From contig CAUYUJ010019359.1 in the NCBI GenBank assembly GCA_963575745.1, forward strand, positions 472,273-536,272: 64,000 bases of DNA. The letters are read 5' to 3'. Both the position numbers and the translations under genes were made by a program. The stretch is from Prorocentrum cordatum (lineage: Eukaryota; Sar; Dinophyceae; Prorocentrales; Prorocentraceae). Position 1 is the first letter of the stretch, and each line of letters begins with the position of its first letter. A model generated the notes under the pieces. That model had not been told where the DNA came from. It made no database searches and saw nothing but the letters and a program-made list of their open reading frames with translations. Shown here one piece after another: positions 52,031 through 63,478 of this stretch.

Positions 52031-52839
52031 GCAATGGGGCCAACATCCAGAAAATCGCGGGGAGCCCGAACGGATCGAATGCAATATGTTTGTATTCTCT
52101 TATGTTTTAAAATAGGATGGAGCGCGACCACAGAACATCACGCGACGCGGCCTCTACCACTGTGCAAATCTGCAGGTCGCCAGATCATCAGAGACCTCCG
52201 CACGAGCAGCATGCGATCGACACACGCAGTAGGCCATGGCCTCACAGAGGAAGCGAACGTGCTGCATGGACGCATCTTCCGAAGCCCGGCCGTGCCGAAT
52301 TCCATGTGAGAATCATGCGTTGACGTTCTAGCCCCGATACGGTCCCCGTATATTGGGCGCACAGGATGTATACTTCACGTACCACCAGCCCGTCCACACC
52401 GATTTGTGATGACCTCGCTTGTCCCTTGCCCCTCCTCCCGTCGAACCTCCTCCTCCTCCCCGTCCTCCTTGTCCTTCCCGAGCACGGAAAAACCCTGCGA
52501 AGGCCGCGGCGCGCTGGTGAGCACCGCCATCCGTGCGCTCGCGACCACCAGACGCCTCGAGTCATCACCACAACGGCATGCCAGTCCGAGGGCCAGCCAA
52601 CGCACGTGCAAGAGGAAGGAAACAGGACGACGAGGGCGGCCGCGCGGGCAAGTCATTAAACAACCAAGAACGGGTTCTTTTAAGCACACGCTCTTGGGGA
52701 TAACACTGCCATGTCTACGCTGCCGGACGTCCGAACTCGGAGTCCTGGGGTCGGCGCTGGACCCGCCTTCGTTGGTGAGCGAAGCGCAACGCCGACCCAA
52801 GATGTCCGCGCGGGCTTCTGGTGAGCGTTTTCTCATTTT

Positions 52840-53035
52840 CTTATTCGGCGCTTCGACTTTGGGCGGGAGGGGGGGGGAGGAGGGGGGTCTGGCTCCGGAC
52901 CTCTGCATCATGCGACTGTTTGCCACAGTGCGTCCAATGGGGGAGACATCACCTGTTCGAAACAGGCGCCAGAAAACAACCAAGGTCTACTCCACGGGGG
53001 ATGGGGGATGCGAGGACTCGCGCCGATCGGCAAAC
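52840..53035. repeat. Family L dispersed repeat, copy 2
   Basis: CTTATTCGGCGCTTCGACTT ... GGGTCTGGCTCCGGACCTCT ... GTGCGTCCAATGGGGGAGAC ... GGTCTACTCCACGGGGGATG ... CGCGCCGATCGGCAAACG. Confidence 0.85.
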
Positions 53036-53212
53036 GATGACCTGGCTGCGTGTGCCTGTGCACTTCGATTCGGGCTGCATCGCGCAGCCTGATCAAGACC
53101 AGCCAGCGCAGCGACCACGCTGCCCTCTGCCCAGACCGTCGGCCCAGGGAAACCCGATGGGGGAACCAAGGGATACCGATACCGCTTCGGGGAGGAAGCG
53201 GCCCAGGTCAAT

Positions 53213-53356
53213 CCAGAACCGTGTCAGTCATGCCCTGCAGGATCCTGCAAGATCCTGCAAGATCCTGCGCCCAAACCCGGGTCAGTGCGCCCCTGGCTCT
53301 GTAGGATCCTGCAAGATCCGGCGCGCTGACTGACACCCTTTTACACTGACCCCGTC
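53213..53356. mobile_element. Family A element, copy 4 (short form)
   Basis: AGGTCAATCCAGAACCGTGT ... CAAGATCCTGCAAGATCCTG ... TGACACCCTTTTACACTGAC then CCCGTC. Closest to the short form at 14.2 kb; the right flank TTGAGCCCCGA is shared. Confidence 0.78.
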
Positions 53357-53379
53357 TCTTGAGCCCCGACTGTACTCCG

Positions 53380-54545
53380 TGGACCTCTCCCGGGGAGCAG
53401 TCAGACCAGAATTCCGAGACGAATCCAGCGGTGGCGACTGGGGCCTCCCAGGAGGCCAGGAGGCACAAGCAGGGGAACACGGGGGAAGGGCAGAGGTATG
53501 GGTACCTTTTCCTCCTCGGAGATGACCTCCCCGTGTCCTCGGCCGTGGAGGCGAAGATCACGGGATCGCTCTGTTCCTCGCGCGAGGCAGGGTGGAGGTG
53601 TGAATCAGCTCGAGAGGCGCCGCAGGGGAGAGAGACGAAAGGACACCCGCACCAGGTCTGCACGGCTCGAAGTGTCGTGCTGGAGCCCACAAAACCAGCA
53701 GCTGGGCACCAGTGCGAACACTTCAACGAGAGGTCCTCCGTGAATGCATGCGAGAAGCCAACAGATGCGATGGATCCAACGATTCGAACCTGACGCAGCC
53801 AGCCCGGAAGACATTGTTTTGCAATGTGAACGTGTTGTCGTAATTAGACCATACGTTTGGCCTCACAAGCCAATGCCCCTCAGCCATGGCTGCCAGTTGC
53901 ACTCGTTGCGCCATCTGGTGCGCAATCACGGTCAAACATCGGCATTGGTCTGTAGCGTGACCCTGGCCTTCTATGTAGGACTGTCCACCACCAGGCATCA
54001 GGTAGAGGGTCTTCCTGAGTGGCCAACGCTCGATGCGCACAGCCAGAACCGAATGCATGCAACCACCACGCAACACGTTCCTCTGGAAAGCTGTGCGGAG
54101 CGCGACCTCGAACTAGCTACCTGCATGATAGAAAAAACAATAAAAAAAACACTGGGACGGGAGACGCCCCGACGACCGTCATTGAAACGATCAAGGGTAA
54201 CACTACACCTCCGAGAGGCCGTACAGGAGAACATACCTGGAGCGCCTACGGTCAGGGGGACGTAAGACCTGGGTACGGGGGACTCGGAAATCCCCGACGA
54301 GGTCGTCAACAAAAATGACGAGGCCGAGCCTGCATTTTGACGAGGCCTCCCGCTGCAGACATCCCACGAAACTCCTCCTCGTCAAAATCCGAGGCGCGGT
54401 CGTCAAAAAACGATGGCGAACCCGAGTCCTGGCAAACCCAGGTCTTACGCTCCCCCGACAGTGGCACCCGGCCTGGCCGGAGCGCTGACTTCCGACGGGT
54501 GCGACCGGCAGCCGTGTGATCCAACGAGGAGGCGTGCACAGAGGA
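53380..54545. other. No recognisable gene; balanced-composition open frames
   Basis: A plus-strand frame (53359-53793, TTG-initiated) and a minus-strand frame (53723-54076, GTG-initiated) have non-repeat composition but no known motif. 54240-54420 carries several GACGAGGCCTCCCGC/GTCAAAAATGACGAGG-type inverted bits. Confidence 0.35.
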
Positions 54546-54550
54546 CTCCC

Positions 54551-54635
54551 AGATTGGGTCCGAGCCGATGGGGTCGGAAGGTCGCGCCGCATCGCCGATG
54601 CATCGCCGAAGCGGCGCGATCCTTCGACCCCGTCT
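54551..54635. mobile_element. Family B element, copy 4 (85-bp minimal form)
   Basis: AGATTGGGTCCGAGCCGATG then GGGTCGGAAGGTCGCGCCGC, a single GCATCGCCGATGCATCGCCG core, then GCGCGATCCTTCGACCCCGT(CT). It has both ends with almost no interior. Confidence 0.85.
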
Positions 54636-54805
54636 GGGCTTGTGGATGCCTGGACAATGGACACTGGAACAATCCTATCATTGATTCAAACATGTGAGTA
54701 AAATGTGTAAAACATGGTCTAAGCATGATCTAAACATATTTCACATGCCTCCAACATGTTTAACACATGCTTCAGGCATCTGCGAATTATTTGGCAACAT
54801 TGAAG

Positions 54806-54968
54806 GGGCCCTGGGACACACAAATAAATACACACAAATGACAGGATTCCATATGTATATTTTCCTATATGTTCTGGGCTTTTGTCTTCCCCCCCACTTC
54901 CCATATTCTCCCATATTTTCTGGGAATCGAAGATCAATATTGTGTCTGTGTGTTTTCTCCCTCCTGGA
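54806..54968. repeat. Family E AT-rich repeat, copy 2
   Basis: GGGGCCCTGGGACACACAAA ... CCCATATTCTCCCATATTTT ... TGTGTCTGTGTGTTTTCTCC. Confidence 0.85.
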
Positions 54969-55214
54969 ACATGCTCCCTCTCCACTGATCGTCCTCCACA
55001 AATCTAGGCCCAGAGCGGTGGGACGCCGCTCCAGCTTCTCCAGCACGAGGGCGGTCATCTTGTTGACGGTGGGGTTCCAGAACGGCTCCCCGCCGCGCAG
55101 CAGCACCGGCAGCAGCGGCGGCACGAGTCCTGCGACGGGCCGCCGCCGCCGCCTCGCCCCCGCCGCCCCCCTCCCCCCCCGGCGCGCGGGGGGCTTCGGG
55201 GGCCCTCCACTGTC

Positions 55215-55343
55215 TCGCCATCGCTGGGACGTCCATTCCCTGTGTTTTTTTCGGTTTCGTGCGTGGCTTTTTCGCCAAATGATCAAGGATGCTCCTCGAT
55301 GGTCCTCGCCGAGGAAAAAAACGCACACGTCCGAGCGATGCCA
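55215..55343. mobile_element. Family C element, copy 3
   Basis: 129 bp: TCTCGCCATCGCTGGGACGT ... TTCGCCAAATGATCAAGGAT ... GCACACGTCCGAGCGATGCC. Same length as copy 2 with few changes; here no B element follows. Confidence 0.85.
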
Positions 55344-55569
55344 AGACTGTGCACCTCGCCAAATCCTGGCCAGGCCCATCCTCGGCCCAGCATCGGTGCC
55401 TACGCCCAGCTGGCTCGGTCACGCATGCACGCACATCGACCCTGAGCCCCGGATCGGCCCGGCCAGGAGTGGTGAGGTGGAAGGTTGGCGTCCTCCGAAG
55501 TAAGCCATGTCAGCCTTGCTCGGGAGGCCCCAAAGGAAAACAACTGCTAACTTCCCCGAAAATGTTTGA

Positions 55570-56110
55570 ATGATTGTGGCGTTCTCGGCTTCCCGAAGCT
55601 CCAAAACGGCCTAGAGGCCACAAGTATCGCCTAAAGACAACCGAAAAGGGTCCCGCGACACCTTGGGCCGTCTTGGCGGGCTTGGGCCGTCTTGGGGCTC
55701 TCTGGGAGCGCTCTTGGAGACCTCCTGTGGTCTCGTGTGGCCCTCTTGGGGCTCTCTTGGGAACCTTTCGGGGCCCTCTGGGGCCCGTCTTGGGCCGTCT
55801 GAGGGCTCTCTTCGGCCGTCTTGGAGTCCTTTTGGGCCGTCTTGGAGCGCTCTCTGGGGCCTCTCAGGCCGTCCTGGGGCGGTCTTGGGAGCCTCTTGAG
55901 CCGTCTTGGACACTGTGAAGACCACATAAAATATGCCAATCTGCTAAACATTTAGATTATCCGAGAGGACTTGGGACGATGCTTGTCTCTTGGGGGCCTC
56001 ATGCGGCGTCTTGGAAGCCTCTTGGGCCGTCTTGAAGCCATGCTGGGCCCTCTTCGAGCGCTCGTTGGCCGTCTCCGGGCCCTCTTGAACCTCTCCGACG
56101 CCGTCTTATT
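55570..56110. repeat. Family I array
   Basis: GGCCGTCTTGGGGCTCTCTG, GGGCCGTCTTGGAGCGCTCT and similar, interrupted near 55925-55970 by an AT-richer CCAATCTGCTAAACATTTAG segment. Confidence 0.85.
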
Positions 56111-56114
56111 TTTT

Positions 56115-57300
56115 TGTTGATCTTCTTGAGGCTGTCGCGCCCGTCGGCGCGCATCTGCTGCTGAACATCGTAGCTGTTCTCAAGGGATATGGATCGCTGG
56201 GCGGTGAGACACATAATCACGAAGCAGAGCTTCATGGATAGAGGTTCGTAGGTGCGAGTGTGCAGGGGGGCGCTGGGGCGCCGCGGAAGGATGACAAGGT
56301 GAAACAAGGGAGGGTGAAACAGGGGATGGGGTAGTCTTGTCAATCGCACGTCCAACTAACTGCAGTGACAAAGACAAACGTGCTTGCACGACGGCATCAC
56401 TTAAAAGTATGCCACTGCGGTGGAGGGAGGCGTTCTCGGAACTGGCACCGAGACCAAGCCCGTCAATCAAGAGCAAACTGACTCGGTTCTGGCACTTCAG
56501 ACTGGGCTCACCTGCAGCCGTGTGGTCGTCCAAGCCCAGAACCCCGCCCGCAGGGTAGCCTGCAGATTTCAGGTTCCGGACGAAAAGGTTCAGATAAACG
56601 ATGCCACTCTTAGTGTGGCCCTGCACCACCTTCAGCTCCAGGGATTACATTGATTGTTGCCCATATGTCAGAAACAATGTTAATTCACTAATGCGGATGC
56701 TCTGGGAATTATGTGTATGTACGGGTACGGGCACACAGTGTGGCACTGCGCGCCGCCATTGCACACAAGCGCGCGCTATTAGACGTGCGTGCCGAGTCTG
56801 CGTGTTTCCCCTTATCATGAGCATGCGTCAACGATGGGTTCACAAGTTGTATCAGCACAACGTCCTTGTGAGACGGCGCTGCGCTCGGACAGCGTAATAC
56901 TCACACTACGTGCTAGCAACGTGCCAGTGTATGACAAGTCTGCATTGCACGTCAGCAGTACTTTGGCGCCTTTGCTCTTTCAAGCTGTGCGTTGCGGCGT
57001 GTCAGCACTACGCGAAAAGAGTGCGCAACATAACCCTCCTCCCTTTGCTCCTCCTCCTTGTCCTCTCCCGCCTCCTTCTCCTCATGCTGCTGATCCTCCT
57101 GGTCAAAAAAATATCCAATGCCAGTACGCGCTGGGACTCACAAAATGTCCAATGTAGCTGTCATGTCTGTCGCTGTGAGGGATGGTCAGACGATGGCCGC
57201 TCCGAGTCGCACTCCGTAATTCCGTGTTCTCGGCTAGACTGGGGAGAGAAGGGCAGCAGGGGGAGGGAAGGGGGAGAAAGAACCCTTCCGATTCTGGTCG
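56115..57300. other. No recognisable gene
   Basis: Less GC-rich than its surroundings. Open frames on both strands at 56180-56650 have ordinary composition but no family motif. 57035-57080 is CTCCTCCTT-rich. Confidence 0.35.
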
Positions 57301-57314
57301 CTTTCGGTCGATCA

Positions 57315-57350
57315 TACATATATATATATATGTATATATATATGTGTGTG
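57315..57350. repeat. (AT)n/(GT)n microsatellite
   Basis: ATATATATATATGTATATAT then GTGTGTGT. Confidence 0.95.
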
Positions 57351-57772
57351 TAACCCCAGGAAGCATTTCAGAAACTCCCCGGCGATATCGTAGCACCGCA
57401 TGTGTGTACCGCATGGGCCAGCAACTGCGCATGTCCGAGTCGACCGAGCCATGTGGGTTTGGACAACCCCGCGCCGGCCCGACCCGAGGCGCGCAGAGGC
57501 CGCCCCGTCCTGCCGCGGCCCCACGGAAGAGCTCCGCCAGCACGGGGTCCTCCGGCAGAAACAGTCACTCTCACAAGACGTACCCCGTACACAGCGGAGC
57601 CCTCTTGGCAGACGCACCCTCGGGGAGAAGCGAAGAGGGCGGGCCTCTCTGTGAGCACCCAGGACTGTGGAGCAGACTCCAGCAGTAGGGGCTCGAGGGT
57701 GGGCTCCCCGACCTCGAGGCAGCGGAAGGACAGACTGCAGGAACATCAACTGGCGGACCTCCGCGCAGATCG

Positions 57773-57912
57773 GAGGAGGAGGAGGAGGAGGAGGAGGAGG
57801 AGGAGGAGGAGGAGGAGGAGGACGAGGAGGAGGAGGAGGGGGAGAAGGAGGCGGAGGAGGAAGAGAAGGAGTGGGAGGAGGAGGAGGAGGAGGAGGAGGA
57901 GGAGGAGGAGGA
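57773..57912. repeat. (GGA)n satellite
   Basis: GGA triplets with GAC, GAA and GCG interruptions. Confidence 0.96.
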
Positions 57913-58529
57913 GGTCGGGTCCTCCCTGCCTGGCGCGGGGCGCGCAGCGGGCGGCGCCAGGGGCGGCGCTGGAGGCACCGCCGGAGGGGCAGAGCGCCGA
58001 TCCGAGCAGAGCGCCCGAGCTCCGACAACTGCTGCTGGTGCTGATGCTGCCTGCCTCGACGGCGAGGCCCTGGCATCCTCACGCCGTGAAGCAAGATTGC
58101 ACCAGAGAAAATTCCAAATCAGAGGATAGTGAGATCGATTGAGAGAGATGGATCGTGAGATCGAGCATGAGATCGACGGTGAGCCCGATCGTGGGATCCC
58201 ATAATCCAACAACCTTGAGCCTGGAAACCCGGAGCCGGGAACCTGGGACCCAGCCGGCTGCCGAAATCGGCCGGGGCCCTCCGCCAAATCTTTCAATGTC
58301 CGCGAGGACCCCTGCAGTGCGAGCACTGACTTTGGAACGACGGGATCGTTTGGCCTGTGGATGGCTCTTCGGCCTCCGGGGGTTCCCGCCACGCTCTGGG
58401 CCAGGGCCGTCCACAAGACGACCTATAGGGACGTAGAGGACCGGTCCCCGGGCAGGGGCCCATACCACTGGGGAGGCACGGTGTCGAATCGGAAGAACCA
58501 AGTTCTGTGGCAACTCATCCCTACCATGT

Positions 58530-58690
58530 TGTCGGCTCTTGCGAGTCGACGCCAATCGACGCTAGCCGACGGTAAATCGGCGCTAAATCGGCGCTATCGC
58601 ATCGACTCCCAGACGCTAGCTCATCGGCGCTCGTCGACGCTGAAGACGGATTTAAGAGGGCCTGCCAGGCTCCCAGGATTTGCTACCGAA
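58530..58690. repeat. Family N repeat, copy 2
   Basis: TGTCGGCTCTTGCGAGTCGA, AATCGACGCTAGCCGACGGT units, CGCATCGACTCCCAGACGCT, tail TAAGAGGGCCTGCCAGGCTC. Matches 29.82-30.01 kb. Confidence 0.85.
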
Positions 58691-58989
58691 AACAAGTCGT
58701 CGGATGTCTGGGGGACGCGTCAGGTTCCGCAAGCGGGCGGGCGGACCCCGCGGCGGGCGGGCCGCCCTTCGAGCCAGCGGGCGGAGAGCCCGACAGGAGG
58801 CGGAGCGCCAAGGCAAGCGGGGCGAGGAGGGGGGGGGGGGCGGCCTGCTGGGACGAGAGGGGCGCACCGCCGCGGCGCACCACGGCTGGCGGGCGTCTGG
58901 CCAGGACCCTCCGGAGAACGGGTGGCCGCGTCCAGCCCGTCGCGCTGCCGCCCCGCGGCGGATGCACACCCGTGCCGGCGGCCCTCTGC

Positions 58990-59123
58990 TGATGGGCTTG
59001 TTTTCCACCACCACCACCATAAGCAGGAGGAAGAGGAGGAGGAGGAGGAGGAGGAGGAGGAGGAGGAGGAGGACCCCCTCCCCCTCCAACTTATGGTGGT
59101 GGTGGTGGAAAACAAGCCCATCA
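58990..59123. mobile_element. Family V element, copy 2: perfect 34-bp TIRs, 5-bp target duplication, internal (GGA)n
   Basis: Left arm 58990-59023 (TGATGGGCTTGTTTTCCACC ... CATAAG) is the exact reverse complement of 59090-59123. TCTGC flanks both sides (58985-58989 and 59124-59128). The 66-bp centre is GGA/AGG triplets plus CCCCCTCCCCCTCC. The perfect arms suggest a young insertion. No coding capacity, so it would be non-autonomous. Confidence 0.92.
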
Positions 59124-59129
59124 TCTGCG

Positions 59130-59685
59130 TGACCCCTCTCGGCGGGGGCCCAGCGGGGGCAGCCCCGGGGAGCCCCTCGGGGCCGGCGCGGCCCCGTGCG
59201 GCGGGGCCCGTGGCTCGACGGGGCCGCGTGGCCCCGTGCCGGCCACGGCCGCCGCTCCGAGACAGAGCCGTGCGGCGCGGAGAGCGTGGGCGGCGCCACC
59301 TGCGGATGCTCCCCTGCCCCTCAGGCGCGGACGAGTACTGCGGGATGACGATTGCTAAACAAATGGGAGGGAACAATTAAAGAAATAGTCTTCTGCTGTT
59401 TCTGCATCATTGTCTGACTGGAGGAGCACGATGAAAAGAAACAGTTGTCCAGCCCGCGGCCGAATTTTTCTAATCGCCATCCCGGGCGCCGCCGCGTGAA
59501 CACGACCCCCGGTCATTTATTAATCGTCATCCTCCATTACAGGTTGCCACCACCCTTCGACGAGTCCTCGAGATCCCCAGGCGCGGCCCGAAGGCGGGAG
59601 ATATGGATGTGGGGACGTCTCTAGAATCGTAGAGAAATGGCGACTATGCTCACGCATGCAAGTGGACTCAGCGCGACCGCGATTA
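59130..59685. other. No gene seen
   Basis: GC-rich to about 59330, then a less GC-rich stretch. No repeat family or motif was recognised. Confidence 0.45.
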
Positions 59686-59694
59686 GGGGAACGC

Positions 59695-60432
59695 TTCTTA
59701 CGCGGCATTGCTTGGCATTGCTTGGCATTGCGCTGCCTTGCTTGGCATTGCAGTTCCAGTGCGCTGCGCTGCTTGGCTTTGTCTGGCATTGATTGGCTGA
59801 GCCTAGCATCGCTCGGCATTGGTCGACACTAACCTGTAGTGCTAGGCATTGCTTTGCTTTGCTGTGCTTTGGATTGCTCGGCAATGCTGCATTGCCTGGT
59901 GTTGCATGGGCATTGGTTGCCGTTGCTTGCCATTGCTGGGTTTCATTTTGCACTGCTTGGCATTGCTGGGTTGCATGGCATGGCTTCGCGCTCCACTGCA
60001 CTGCTTGACACTACTGCGGATGTCTTGGCGTTGCCTTGCATTGCTTGGCATTCGTTTGGCATTGTTTTGCATTCCAATGCTTGGCATCCCTTGGCATTGT
60101 TCGGCATTGAGGCAGAGCGTGGCATCGCTGCACATTGCTTCGCAATCCTGGGCATGTTTTGAAACTGTTCGGCATTGCGCGGCATCGCTTCGCATAGCTT
60201 TGCAATACTTGGCATGACTTACCATTGCTTGGCATTGCTTTGCATTGCTTGGCAAGTCTTCGCGGTGCTCATCAATTCTTTGCACCGCTCGGCATTGCTT
60301 GGCATTGTATTGTTGTTGGGATTGCTTGCCACCGCTTTGCATTTTTTTGCATTGCTTGGCACTGGTTGGCCATGCTTTGCGTGGCGCTGCATGGATTGGC
60401 CCACTTGGCATCGCTTGGTATTGCCCCTAGGG
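59695..60432. repeat. 10-bp array GGCATTGCTT, about 70 units
   Basis: Over 700 bp of GGCATTGCTT with variants (GGCATCGCTT, TGCATTGCTT, GGCATGACTT). Cys/Leu/Trp-rich frames on the plus strand and Met/Pro/Ser/Asn-rich frames on the minus strand come from it. Confidence 0.95.
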
Positions 60433-60591
60433 CACGCGTCCCAAACACAAACAGGACACAAGACCAAAGAACACCGGGTACCCGGAAAACCCGAGGGAGG
60501 CCGGTTGGGCTGACCTTTCAAAAAAGATGAGCCTGGCGAAAGAGCTAACCACATGCATCTGTGAGTACAGCAGTCGTCAACAACGTCTTCG

Positions 60592-60905
60592 GTGGAGCTC
60601 CTTATGGAGGCCACGAAACGTGTGAGGGGTGAGCCAAAGTGGGATGGCAGCGGCACGCGGGCGCTGCCACTGGTACCTTCAGTGGAGCTCCCTATAGGGG
60701 CCATGAAACGTGTGAGGGGTGTGCCGAAATGGGTGCGGCGGGCGCATGTGGGCGCTGCCTTTTCGGCCTTCGGTGGAGCTCCCCTTGGGGGCCACGAAAC
60801 GTGTGAAGGCTGTGCCGAAATGGGTGCGGCGGGCGCATGCGGTCGCCGCCTTTTGGGCTTGCGGTGGAGCTCCTTATGAGACCACAAAACGTGTGAGAGG
60901 TGTGC
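60592..60905. repeat. 91-bp minisatellite, about 3.5 units (family H, site 2)
   Basis: Units start GTGGAGCTCC at 60592, 60682, 60773 and 60864 and contain GGGGCCATGAAACGTGTGAG, GGGTGTGCCGAAATGGGTGC and GGGCGCTGCC. They are reverse complements of the 77-bp units at 36.9-37.7 kb over the shared part. Confidence 0.92.
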
Positions 60906-60942
60906 TGGAATGGTTGACTGGTGCCACCATTTGGGTCGCCTG

Positions 60943-61270
60943 CTGATGATGCTGATGATGCTGGTGATGATGATGATGCTGATGCTGATGCTGATGCTGA
61001 TGCTGATGATGATGATGATGATGATGATACTGATGATGATGAAAATGATGATGATGATAATGGTGATGGCGATACTGATGATCATGCTGATGGCGATAAT
61101 GATGCTGACGATGGTGGTGGTGGTGGTGATGATGATGATGATGTTGATGTTGAAACTGATGACGATGACGATGCTGATGATGACGACGATGATGATGATG
61201 CTGATGCTGATGATGATGATGCTGGTGATGATGATGAAGATGATTATGGCGGGGATGATGATGATACCGA
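60943..61270. repeat. (GAT)n satellite between H repeats and the conserved flank
   Basis: GAT/GCT triplets. At the matching 36.8-kb locus no GAT tract is present. Confidence 0.95.
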
Positions 61271-61279
61271 TAAGGACGT

Positions 61280-61425
61280 GCGGAGTGCGGAGGGCAGAGG
61301 CAAGGAGTTGGAGGAGGGAGGAAAGCGATGAGGAACACGGGACGCTCTCTCTTTTTCCCTCTTGCTCTCTTTCTCTCTCTCTCTCTCTTCAAAACGAAGA
61401 CCCAACACCACAGGATGGTTGGGAA
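61280..61425. repeat. Conserved flank of family H with (TC)n
   Basis: GGCAGAGGCAAGGAGTTGGA, GGGACGCTCTCTC, a (TC)n at 61367-61389, then CAAAACGAAGACCCAACACC and ACAGGATGGTTGGGA. The reverse complement of 36723-36850 gives the same blocks in the same order. Confidence 0.88.
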
Positions 61426-61759
61426 CAAGATAGCAGAACCAACAAGGAAACCGAGAACCCGGGATACTAGAAGAAGGCTGGCTGGCGCAGGCCTCGCACC
61501 CACCAGCTGTTCAACAACACATGAGACCCTCTCAAACAAACCTAATCTGACAATGTCCGGCACCGTGCCGTTGGCCGTAGAGCCTGTATGGAATGCCCTC
61601 AAACTCCGTCGAGGCCTCTGTACGGAGTGAACGGAGGAGTGCAAATACGTTTCGGGGCGCCCAGGCCCTGACTCACGAAATTCTCGGGCTTCCTCGCGCG
61701 CTTGTGGGAGTCCCCGCGCGACTTCTCCCAAGGCCTCGGGAGCGAAGCGGGAGTCCATA

Positions 61760-62010
61760 CTTCCCACGCGTCTCAAGATGGCCCCAGGGGACCGGTCTGT
61801 GGCTCTCGCGGGGGCCCGTTGGACTGTCTCGGAGGCCCCGCGGGTACGCCAAAAGGTCAAAATCATTGAATCGCCTCGAGTTTGGAAGCCACCAGGAAGC
61901 CCCCAACGGCGCCCTGGGCCCCCAGCAGGCCCCAGAGGAGGCCTCCGAAGGGCCTCCAAGGCGCTCCCGCGGTCTGCGATTCCAGGGCGCAGGTCCCGCG
62001 TGGGGCACCC
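61760..62010. repeat. Family I-like array (diverged)
   Basis: GCCCCCAACGGCGCCCTGGG, CCCCAGAGGAGGCCTCCGAA and similar; weaker than other sites. Confidence 0.5.
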
Positions 62011-62067
62011 GCGACGAAAACGCCGCGTATCCAGGGGGCGCGGCCCAGGGGCCTGAGCCGCAAGGCC

Positions 62068-62130
62068 GTCCTCCTCCTCCTCCTCCTCCTCCTCCTCCTC
62101 CGCCTTCTCCGCCTCCTCCGCCCCCCCTCC
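62068..62130. repeat. (CTC)n microsatellite
   Basis: CTC triplets with CGC interruptions. Confidence 0.95.
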
Positions 62131-62139
62131 CATGCGCGG

Positions 62140-63470
62140 CGGCTCCGAGGCCTTCCAAAACTGCAACACCGCCTCGATCGGCTGGGCGTTGTGCGATCCT
62201 GCCGTCCGGCTGCTGACTGCACCGCCGCCGCCAGGCAACCCCCCCCGACCCTACTCCCAGCGCCACGCTCCTCGCGCGCGCGCTGGGTCGCGGCCAGGTC
62301 GCGGGAGGGTCGTAGGCTGGTCGCGAGTGGGTCGCGAGCGAAGACGACGACAACAACAAACAACAAACAAGCAACACTTGGCCATCGGCGCTCAATTACG
62401 GGAAGGCGCACTGGCAATCCGCTCTGGGTCGTTCACCGCGCCATCACGCTCGAGGACCTCCGAGAACTCGATGAAGCCGCAATGGTGACCGAACGCATTC
62501 TGGTCAGAAGCCACAGTGGCACAATGCCTGACACCTGAATCGGAACTGACAGGTACACGGGTTGGCCACTCCAGCTGCGGTCGTCGTTGCTGCCGCCGTC
62601 GGCGTCGTCGTCGTCGTTGCCCCACACTCGTCGAGTAAGGGGTCGGGTGCAGGATTGATGCGCCCCAAACTTGCAATTCCCGTGGAACCTACGGAGTTCA
62701 TAGGGAAGTTCTACGGAACATTCTGCGTGTTATCAACATACTTCACGGACAAATTCAATCACGGGTGCGGAATGGTGTGGATTCCTTTTCTTTAGCCAAA
62801 CGGTTTCAGTACAACTAATATAAGCTCTTGCCCAGTGAATCCCTGCAGCCCTCCTCGAGGCCTCTGTGCACGCTAGCGTACTCGTCAGTCACGCCAGCAT
62901 ACATTACTCCACCGTATCCGGGACCACATCGGTTCCGATCCAAGACATTTTAATCTCTGAACCAACCATGGCAAGAAACCTCTCAATCACGTGTATATCG
63001 GTCTCTGCAATAATTCGTTCTTGCGTGAAACGATTTCGGGAGCTGATCAGGCTCCGTCGTATTTATCCGACCAAGCCAGCTACGCCCAGCACCAGCTGCA
63101 TCTCGAACTGTTCGCTCTGGGTGTGCGTAACATGATTATTGCCAAGCTCCCAATGGCGCGAGACGGCCATCAGCAGCATCATGGAGCTTGCTCCTGCTCT
63201 TGTAGGTCGCAGGCCCTTGCATTGTCACCGACCTCATGCTCGAGATATGCTGCACCTCCGACTCAGGCGAATCGTCTCGGCGTCGCCTCCTGGCAGTCGG
63301 CCCTTGTCGGGGACCACTTACTTGAACCATACCCCTTGTCATCGTAATCGTCCCTCGGGTAGCGAACATCTGACCCACAACTCTCATCTCCGTGCACTGA
63401 TCGAAATGGCGCTGTGCACACCTCCGTCCTCTGATTCGCACCTAGGGCACTGATGAATTGACCCGCAACT
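62140..63470. other. No intact gene; probable 3' part of the copia element at its right end
   Basis: AT-richer than most of the window from about 62690. The minus frame 63136-63441 (basic, RRRRRDDSPESE) may continue the copia polyprotein tail. No long terminal repeat could be identified by eye. Confidence 0.35.
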
Positions 63471-63478
63471 CGCTTCTC

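Noticed and set aside
53770-53870. tRNA-like GGTTCGAATCG (minus strand) suggesting a tRNA or tRNA-derived SINE
   Set aside because: A B-box-like sequence is present, but the T stem does not pair, no acceptor stem fits and the A-box is poor.
59621-60411. Cys/Leu-rich and Met/Ala/Lys-rich proteins on opposite strands
   Set aside because: Both come from the GGCATTGCTT array; every frame is open because the unit has few stop triplets.
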